A DNA stretch of 64,000 nt from Ancylobacter lacus (lineage in GTDB: Bacteria; Pseudomonadota; Alphaproteobacteria; Rhizobiales; Xanthobacteraceae), in NCBI RefSeq assembly GCF_018390635.1, contig NZ_JAHBGE010000074.1, forward strand, positions 54,558 through 118,557. Reading direction: 5' to 3'. The translations under genes were made by a program, and so were the position numbers. Position 1 is the stretch's first letter. Each line of letters begins with the position of its first letter. Below are positions 56,799 through 64,000 of the stretch, one piece after another. The notes below the pieces were generated by a model. It was not told the DNA's origin, ran no database searches, and saw nothing but the letters and a program-made list of their open reading frames with translations.

Positions 56799-58112
56799 GT
56801 GCCGAGGCAAATGCATTTCATCGGTTTCTGCATTGCGGGGCCGAACTGGCATCACAACGGGAGCTGGCGCCACGATGAAAGCGATGCCGTCGAAGCACTC
56901 GATCCCCGGCGCTACGAGAACATCGCTCGCATTCTCGAAGAGGGTAAGTTTGACGGCCTGTTCTTTGTCGACGTGCTGACGTTGTTCGATACTTTCGGCA
57001 AGAGCTTCGCCGCCAATCTGCGCCAGCCCGGCCAGATCTTCCTGCTGGAGCCGCTGCAGCTGCTCTCGCGCATGGCGGCGGTCACCAAGCATCTCGGCCT
57101 CGCGGCGACGATGTCCACCGCCTTCTACCACCCGTTCCACATCGCCCGGGCCTTCGCGTCGCTGGACCACATCAGCGGCGGGCGCGCCGCCTGGAACGTG
57201 GTGACCTCGGCGAATGATCGCGAGGCGCAGAATTTCGGCATGGAAAAGCTGATGGAGCGTGGCTTGCGCTACGACCATGCCGAGGAAGTCATCGAGGCCT
57301 GCCAGGCGCTGTGGAACTCCTGGGACGAGGACGCCCTGATCCTCGACCGCAAGAATGGCGTCTATGCCGACCCGGACAAGGTTCGCTATGTGAACTTCGA
57401 GGGCAAATGGGTGAAGACGCGCGGGCCGCTGCAGACGCCGCGCTCGCCCCAGACCAGCCCCGTGCTGATGCAGGCCGGCTCTTCCGAGCGCGGACGCGAA
57501 TTCGCCGGGCGCTGGGCGGAGGTGCTGTTCACGCTGCAGCACGACAAGGCGGAGATGCAGGCCTTCTATGCCGACATCAAGTCGCGCCTCGAGAAGAACG
57601 GCCGCCCCGCCAATCACTGCGCCGTTCTGCCCGCCATCGACATCATCGTCGGCGAGACCGAGAGCATCGCGAAGGAAAAGGCTGAATTCCTCAATTCGCT
57701 GGTCAGCCCCGAACTTGGCGTGGCCGAGATCTCCAACGCAATGGGCGTCGACCTCTCGGGCTATCCGCTGGACAAGCCTCTGGTCGACATGGAGATCAAC
57801 CAGGGCTCGCGCGGCGTGTTCGACAACATTCTCAAGGGCAGCGAGAAGAAGAACCTCACGTTGCGCGAAGCCGGCCAGCACTTCGGCATCAGCGAGCTAA
57901 CCCCGCAACTGATCGGCACGCCGCAGATGATCGCCGACCACATGCAGGACCTGTTCGAGTCCGAGGCCTGCGACGGCTTCGTCATCGTGCCCTCACTCAC
58001 CCCCGGCGGCTATCAGCAATTCGTGAAGTCGGTGGTGCCCGAACTGCAGCGCCGCGGCATCTACCGCAAGGACTACACCGGACGGACCTTCCGCGAAAAC
58101 CTGCGCAACTGA
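56799..58112 (+). CDS. LLM-class flavin monooxygenase, NtaA/SnaA/DszA family
   Basis: 437 residues. Family members use FMNH2 from a separate reductase and oxygen to cleave C-N bonds (nitrilotriacetate, EDTA) or oxidise sulfur compounds. MHFIGFCIAGPNWHHNGSWRH carries the family's HH-x-WRH start; FDGLFFVDVL, GLAATMSTAFYHPFHIARAFASLDHISGGRAAWNVVTS (flavin site; key WNVVTS), and ERGLRYDHAEEVIE follow, and QAGSSERGREFA lies later. GTG at 56799 with GAGG 8 bases before it. A flavin reductase lies in the same gene run. Substrate not determined. Confidence 0.9.
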   Translation: MPRQMHFIGFCIAGPNWHHNGSWRHDESDAVEALDPRRYENIARILEEGKFDGLFFVDVLTLFDTFGKSFAANLRQPGQIFLLEPLQLLSRMAAVTKHLGLAATMSTAFYHPFHIARAFASLDHISGGRAAWNVVTSANDREAQNFGMEKLMERGLRYDHAEEVIEACQALWNSWDEDALILDRKNGVYADPDKVRYVNFEGKWVKTRGPLQTPRSPQTSPVLMQAGSSERGREFAGRWAEVLFTLQHDKAEMQAFYADIKSRLEKNGRPANHCAVLPAIDIIVGETESIAKEKAEFLNSLVSPELGVAEISNAMGVDLSGYPLDKPLVDMEINQGSRGVFDNILKGSEKKNLTLREAGQHFGISELTPQLIGTPQMIADHMQDLFESEACDGFVIVPSLTPGGYQQFVKSVVPELQRRGIYRKDYTGRTFRENLRN

Positions 58113-58219
58113 TCGCGTCCGCCTCCACGCGACCAAGCTTTCCAGTGCCGTGCCAATGCCTCGCCGGGAGCAAACCGGCCGCGTGCCGACGGTCCTCCTC
58201 AAAACTCGGGATATCCGCC

Positions 58220-59302
58220 ATGTCCGAACGCATCAGCCGCCCCTCCCCATTCGCGGGCGGCATCTCCCGTCGCGGCTTCCTCGCAGGCACCGCAGCCGTC
58301 ACTCTGGGGGGCAGCATCGGCGCCCCCAGCATCGTGCGCGCCGCGAGCGACACGATGACCGTGCCCAATTCCGGCGGCGCGCTGGAGGAGGCCTACAAGG
58401 TCGCCTATTTCGACACCTTCACCGCCAAGACCGGCGTGAAGATTCTCGGCGCGCCCTATATGGACACCGCCCGCATCAAGGCGATGGTCAACGCGAATGC
58501 TGTCGATGTGGACGCCGTCAATATCGACTTCGCCGAGGCCGCCGTGCTGGCAAAGCTCGGCCTGCTGGAACCGATCGACTATGACATCGTCCCGCGCAAG
58601 GCGCTGGAGCCGTGGGCGGCCAACGATCACTACATCGTCTCCGACGTCGCCGCTCTGGTGATGGGCTGGAATACCCAAACGTTCACGCCGGAAAATCGGC
58701 CCAAGGGCTGGGTCGAGTTCTTCGACGCGGCCACCAAGCCCGGACAGCGCAGCCTGTGGAAGCTCGCCCCGCAGACGCTGGAAGTTGCCGCGCTCGGTGC
58801 CGGCGTCCCTGCCGACAAGCTCTACCCGCTCGATCTCGATGCGGCCTTCGCGACACTCGACAAGATCAAGCCGAACCTCACCTGGTGGACGTCGGGCGCC
58901 CAGAGCGCCCAATTGCTGACCTCTGGCGAAGTCGATGTCGGCACCGCCTGGAACGGCCGCCTGTTCGAACCGAAGAACGATGGCGCCTCGATCGACTACA
59001 CGTTCGACCAGAGCGTCTTCACCTGTGATGCCTTCGTCGTGCCAAAGGGCGTGAAGGACAAGAAGCGGGCCATGGAGTTTCTCGCCAATCTGGTCGAGGC
59101 GAAGAACCAGGCTGCTTTTGCCCAGCACATCCCGTACGGCCCCACCGTCCCCGCCGCCTTTGAGCTGCTCGACGCAAAGACGCTGGCGCTGCTGCCGAAC
59201 TCTCCCGAAAATGGCAAGACTGCGGTGCTGCAGAATGTCCAGTACTGGGCGGATAACGGCGACGAGCTGTTTGGCCGCTTCAACAAGTGGCTGGTCGGGT
59301 GA
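58220..59302 (+). CDS. Tat-exported ABC substrate-binding protein, spermidine/putrescine type
   Basis: 360 residues. A twin-arginine signal SRRGFLAG (16-23) precedes a hydrophobic stretch and cleavage near VRAA; the mature protein is a PotD/F-type two-lobe binding protein (family 1 of extracellular binding proteins) with GGALEEAYKVAYFDTFTAKTGVKI and a DVGTAWNGR hinge region. Tat export suggests it folds, or binds a ligand, before secretion. ATG at 58220 chosen because upstream residues have no signal. Two permeases and an ATPase follow in tight overlap. Confidence 0.88.
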   Translation: MSERISRPSPFAGGISRRGFLAGTAAVTLGGSIGAPSIVRAASDTMTVPNSGGALEEAYKVAYFDTFTAKTGVKILGAPYMDTARIKAMVNANAVDVDAVNIDFAEAAVLAKLGLLEPIDYDIVPRKALEPWAANDHYIVSDVAALVMGWNTQTFTPENRPKGWVEFFDAATKPGQRSLWKLAPQTLEVAALGAGVPADKLYPLDLDAAFATLDKIKPNLTWWTSGAQSAQLLTSGEVDVGTAWNGRLFEPKNDGASIDYTFDQSVFTCDAFVVPKGVKDKKRAMEFLANLVEAKNQAAFAQHIPYGPTVPAAFELLDAKTLALLPNSPENGKTAVLQNVQYWADNGDELFGRFNKWLVG

Positions 59303-59313
59303 GCAAGGCCGCT

Positions 59314-60216
59314 ATGGTGGGAGAAGCGAGGGAGGCGCACGCCTCCCTCGAGCGGCACGCAGAGACGCAGACAGGGGTGAAGCCCTGGTCGCCCTCGCGG
59401 GGCAGCCTGTTCCTGCTGGCCGCACCACTGCTGCTGCTGGCGCTGTTCTTCCTCTTTCCTTTGATCTGGGTGTTCGCGCAGAGCTTCAGCTCGCCGCGCG
59501 GACTTGCCGACACCTATGTACGCATCGCCACCGACCCGGCCTTGCGCTACCCGCTTTTCTACACCTTCCAGACGGCGGCCATCGTCACCTTCTGCGCGCT
59601 GGTGCTGAGCTATCCCGTCGCCTTCCTGATCAGCCGTGCGCAGGGGCGCTGGCTGGCCATTGGCATGGTTCTCGTGCTGGTGCCGTTCTGGACCAGCGCG
59701 GTGATCCGCTCCTATGCCTGGCTGGTTCTGCTGCAGAGGCGCGGCGTGGTGAACGAAGCGCTGCTGGCGCTCGGCTTCATCGATCGGCCGTTGCGGCTCG
59801 CCAACACCGATATCGGCACCCATATCGCCATGGCGCAGATCATGCTGCCCTTCATGATCCTGCCGTTGCTGAGCGCCATGCGCGGCATCGACCCGAGCGT
59901 GATGCGCGCCGCCGCCATTCTCGGCGCCAACCCTTTCCGCCAGTTCGTCAGCGTCTATCTGCCGCTTTCCATGCCGGGGGTAGGCGCAGGGTGCGTGCTC
60001 GTCTTCATCTCGACGCTCGGCTTCTACATCACACCGGCGCTGCTCGGCAGTTCCAGCCCGATGATCGCGGTGGCGATCGAGCAGCAGGTCTCGCGCCTGC
60101 TCGACTGGCCGCAGGCTTCGGCATTGGCCTCGGTGCTCCTCGTCCTCACCTGCCTGCTGTTCATGCTCTATGAGCGCCTGAACCGGCGCCTCGCCGGGGC
60201 GGGAGAGGCGCGATGA
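59314..60216 (+). CDS. ABC transporter permease (PotB-like)
   Basis: 300 residues, six helices. FLFPLIWVFAQSF starts the domain and the EAA loop reads MRAAAILGANPFRQFVSVYLPLSMPG, which docks on the ATPase. The start is uncertain: a GTG at 59299 overlaps the previous stop; the ATG at 59314 has AAGG 5 bases upstream and is preferred. Overlaps the second permease by 4 bases. Confidence 0.88.
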   Translation: MVGEAREAHASLERHAETQTGVKPWSPSRGSLFLLAAPLLLLALFFLFPLIWVFAQSFSSPRGLADTYVRIATDPALRYPLFYTFQTAAIVTFCALVLSYPVAFLISRAQGRWLAIGMVLVLVPFWTSAVIRSYAWLVLLQRRGVVNEALLALGFIDRPLRLANTDIGTHIAMAQIMLPFMILPLLSAMRGIDPSVMRAAAILGANPFRQFVSVYLPLSMPGVGAGCVLVFISTLGFYITPALLGSSSPMIAVAIEQQVSRLLDWPQASALASVLLVLTCLLFMLYERLNRRLAGAGEAR

Positions 60217-61049
60217 ACCGCACCGCCGTCACCCCGTTCTGGCGCATGGCCAGCGTTGGCCTTGTCGCCTTCTCCTGCCTCGTCCTGGTCTATCTGGTGT
60301 TGCCGACGCTGGTCGTCATACCGCTCTCCTTCTCCTCGGACACTTTCCTGCGCTTCCCGCCGAGCGGCTTTTCCACGCGCTGGTACGAGAGTTTCGCGGC
60401 GAGCCAAGATTACCAGCTCGCCATCATCAACAGCGTGAAAATTGGTGTGCCTTCGGCCATGGTCGCCACCGTGTTCGGGGTGATGGCGTCGCTCGCGGTG
60501 GTGCGCGGCGCGGTGCCGTTCCGCCGCACGCTGGCAGCGCTGATCATCGCGCCGCTGATCCTGCCTCAGATCGTGCTCGCCATCGGCCTGTTCCCGCTGA
60601 TGGCGAAGGCCGGCATCGTGGGCACCTATCCCGGCATCGTGCTGGCCCATGCGGTGGTGACGATGCCGCTGGTGTTCATCACCGTCTCGGCGGCGCTGCG
60701 AAACTACGCCCCGACGTATGAGCTGGCTGCCATGACGCTCGGCGCCGGGCCGTGGAAGACCTTCTTCTACGTCACCTTCCCCATGATCCGCCCGGGCGTG
60801 ATCGTCGGCTTCATCTTCGCCTTTGCCTTCTCTTTCGACGAACTGATCCTTGCGATGTTCCTGACCAGCCCGACGACGCGCACCGTGCCGCGGCTGCTGT
60901 GGGAACAGCTGAATTTCCAGATGACCCCGGTGATCGCCGCGGCGACCGTGGTGCTGCTCGGTGCGACCCTCGCGCTGCTCGCGCTCGCCGCGATAGCGGG
61001 GACGCACGCACGCCGCAGGGCGGCATCGAACGGAGGGACGGCAGCATGA
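60213..61049 (+). CDS. ABC transporter permease (PotC-like)
   Basis: 278 residues, six helices. Typical PotC features: LVVIPLSFSSDTFLRFPPSGFSTRWYESF near the N terminus and the EAA loop YELAAMTLGAGPWKTFFYVTFPMIRPG. With the preceding permease it forms the membrane channel of the importer. Overlaps both neighbours by 4 bases. Confidence 0.9.
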   Translation: MNRTAVTPFWRMASVGLVAFSCLVLVYLVLPTLVVIPLSFSSDTFLRFPPSGFSTRWYESFAASQDYQLAIINSVKIGVPSAMVATVFGVMASLAVVRGAVPFRRTLAALIIAPLILPQIVLAIGLFPLMAKAGIVGTYPGIVLAHAVVTMPLVFITVSAALRNYAPTYELAAMTLGAGPWKTFFYVTFPMIRPGVIVGFIFAFAFSFDELILAMFLTSPTTRTVPRLLWEQLNFQMTPVIAAATVVLLGATLALLALAAIAGTHARRRAASNGGTAA

Positions 61050-62197
61050 ACGGCATGACGGGCATCCCCATCCCGCGCCCCCTGAGGGGAGCCGCCATGC
61101 CGGACCTGCCGCCAGCGCGCGGGGCGCGCGTCGAGTTCGATCGCATCAGCAAGGAGTATGGCGACCTCACCGTCCTGCACGAGACCACGCTGAAGATCGA
61201 AGCGGGTGAATTTTTCTCGCTCATCGGTCCGTCCGGCTCGGGCAAGTCCACCCTGCTCGGCATCCTCGCCGGCTTCGTGCCGCCGAGCCATGGCGCGGTG
61301 CGGGTCGACGGCGTCGACATCGTCGCCAAGCCTCCCTACCGGCGCAACATCGGCATGGTGTTCCAGAACTACGCGCTGTTCCCGCATATGAGCGTCGCCG
61401 AGAACATCGGCTTCCCGCTGAAGATGCGCGGCTGCTCACGGGCCGAGATCGGTGAGCGGGTGAAGCGCGCGCTCGCCATGGTGCGGCTCGAGGCGATGGG
61501 CGAGCGCCGCCCCGCGCAGCTGTCCGGCGGCCAGCAACAGCGCGTCGCGCTCGCCCGCGCCGCCGTCTACGATCCGCGCCTGCTGCTGATGGACGAGCCG
61601 CTCGGCGCCCTCGACAAGAACCTGCGCGAGGAGATGCAGGAAGAGATCAAGCGCTTCCAGCGCGCGCTCGGTGTCACGGTGATCTACGTCACGCACGACC
61701 AGCAGGAAGCCGCCTTTCTTGCCGACCGGCTGGCGGTGATGCGCGGCGGCTTACTGGAACAGATCGGCACCCCCCGCCAGCTCTACGAGATGCCGGGGAC
61801 GCATTTCGTCGCCAGCTTTCTCGGCGAGGCGAGCCTTCTGCCGGTGGCCGAGATCGTCAGCCGGGAGGGGCGGCTGGCGACGGTCCGCACGGCGGGCGGG
61901 CTCACCGTGCAGGCGTTCGCGCCGAGCCGGGTCAGCGAGCGCCGCGCGCTGTGCCTGCGGCCGGAAAACATCATCCTCGGCGAGGCGGCCCGGGGACGCG
62001 ACAACCATTTTCTCGGCACGGTGGAAGAAGCCGTCTTCACTACTGGCACGCTGCGCTACCGCATCCGGCTGCCCGGCAGCGACGGCGTGATCACCGTGCG
62101 TGTGCCTTCGCATCCCGGCATCGAACTTCTTTCGCCAGGCACCGGCATCGACATCGGCTGGGACGCGGCGATGGCCGTGATCATCGCCGAGGACTGA
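61046..62197 (+). CDS. ABC transporter ATP-binding protein (PotA-like)
   Basis: 383 residues. Walker A GPSGSGKST (61-69), Q-loop at VFQNYALFPHMSV, signature LSGGQQQRVALARA (159-172), Walker B LLMDEPLGALD and the HDQQEA switch are complete. The C-terminal ~120 residues are a TOBE domain (FLGTVEEAVFTTGTLRYRIRL), as in polyamine and spermidine importers. GGAGGG precedes the ATG at 61046; an in-frame ATG at codon 18 is also possible. Together with the two permeases and the Tat protein it forms one complete importer. Confidence 0.92.
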   Translation: MNGMTGIPIPRPLRGAAMPDLPPARGARVEFDRISKEYGDLTVLHETTLKIEAGEFFSLIGPSGSGKSTLLGILAGFVPPSHGAVRVDGVDIVAKPPYRRNIGMVFQNYALFPHMSVAENIGFPLKMRGCSRAEIGERVKRALAMVRLEAMGERRPAQLSGGQQQRVALARAAVYDPRLLLMDEPLGALDKNLREEMQEEIKRFQRALGVTVIYVTHDQQEAAFLADRLAVMRGGLLEQIGTPRQLYEMPGTHFVASFLGEASLLPVAEIVSREGRLATVRTAGGLTVQAFAPSRVSERRALCLRPENIILGEAARGRDNHFLGTVEEAVFTTGTLRYRIRLPGSDGVITVRVPSHPGIELLSPGTGIDIGWDAAMAVIIAED

Positions 62198-62225
62198 ACG
62201 CATCAGGCTGACCGAAGGCACTCTC

Positions 62226-63748
<1,523 letters not shown>

Positions 63749-63785
63749 AGTCCGTCGACCATGGCGACGGACGATCCGAACCTCG

Positions 63786-63910
63786 CGGTTCACAGAGGAA
63801 CAGGTCGTCGGGATGCTGAAGGAGCAGGAGACGGGGCGAAGCCGCTGAACGCACCATAACAGGATAATGCGCAGCTCAAGAAGCTGCCGGCTGAGCACAT
63901 GCTCAAGCGT
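63786..63910 (+). pseudogene. Decayed IS3-family transposase orfA fragment
   Basis: 63786-63848 reads RFTEEQVVGMLKEQETGRSR then stop, the conserved N terminus of IS3-family OrfA (preceded by an in-frame Ser). About 15 bases later, in another frame, 63863-63904 reads DNAQLKKLPAEHML, the OrfA coiled-coil region normally ~45 residues further on. So an internal deletion and frameshift have removed the middle, and orfB is absent from the window. It marks past insertion at the edge of the catabolic island. Confidence 0.7.
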
Positions 63911-63960
63911 TCTTGTGCTCCTTTTACTCTTCGGCATCCGCCGCCTGCAGATTCCGACGT

Positions 63961-63993
63961 TCATCCGGCCGGGTTTCCAATCGTCATCCGGCC
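63961..63993. repeat. TCATCCGGCC direct repeat at the window end
   Basis: TCATCCGGCC occurs at 63961-63970 and 63984-63993, 23 bases apart. It lies in gene-free sequence after the IS fragment and may be the end of another mobile-element remnant that continues past the window. Confidence 0.4.
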
Positions 63994-64000
63994 AGCATTC

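Overview
The window is a very GC-rich chromosomal segment (visibly about 70% G+C) with densely packed genes and a strong GC bias at third codon positions. The gene order fabG-fabD / rpsF-rpsR-DUF2232-rplI / dnaB-alr-radA-cvpA-purF, together with a Mrp antiporter whose A and B subunits are fused, fits an alphaproteobacterium of the order Hyphomicrobiales. A Xanthobacteraceae-like genus (Ancylobacter, Starkeya or Xanthobacter type) is my guess; the species is not determined.

Region by region. 1-14.8 kb is core housekeeping: fatty acid synthesis, ribosomal proteins, a cyclopropane-synthase-type methyltransferase, replicative helicase, alanine racemase, RadA, CvpA, PurF and small redox genes, ending in an EamA exporter/Lrp regulator pair. 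14.8-23.5 kb holds der with a TPR membrane protein and a lipoprotein, panB, an NnrU protein, a diguanylate cyclase, release factor 3, an ArsC-like protein and a DUF72 protein. 23.5-27.7 kb is a small surface-glycan block: a coiled-coil protein, a fused GT2-GT4 glycosyltransferase and a GT4 glycosyltransferase. 28.0-34.3 kb is a heme-uptake locus: TonB-dependent receptor and heme oxygenase on one strand, hmuTUV on the other, with a shared 10-base promoter word at both ends. 34.4-38.5 kb holds galM, an alpha/beta hydrolase, a reductase/HxlR pair and an XRE-type regulator. 38.5-44.6 kb is a six-gene Mrp Na+(K+)/H+ antiporter operon. 44.6-54.0 kb has a LysR/hydrolase pair, cydDC without cydAB, a secreted lipase and a GlxA-type regulator/SDR pair.

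54.2-63.75 kb is the most distinctive part. It looks less GC-rich by eye than the core. A TetR regulator with an AT-rich palindromic operator separates a divergent class III aminotransferase from a run of seven genes: NtaA/SnaA/DszA-type flavin monooxygenase, a polyamine-type ABC importer (Tat-exported binding protein, two permeases, ATPase), a flavin reductase and a class IV aminotransferase resembling (R)-selective amine transaminases. I read it as a regulated catabolic island for an imported amine or aminocarboxylate whose identity the sequence does not give. It is followed at 63.8 kb by a decayed IS3-family orfA fragment, which supports acquisition or rearrangement. No rRNA, tRNA or CRISPR array was seen. 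Gene starts were chosen by eye from ribosome-binding sites and family alignment remembered from known proteins; none was checked by a database search.
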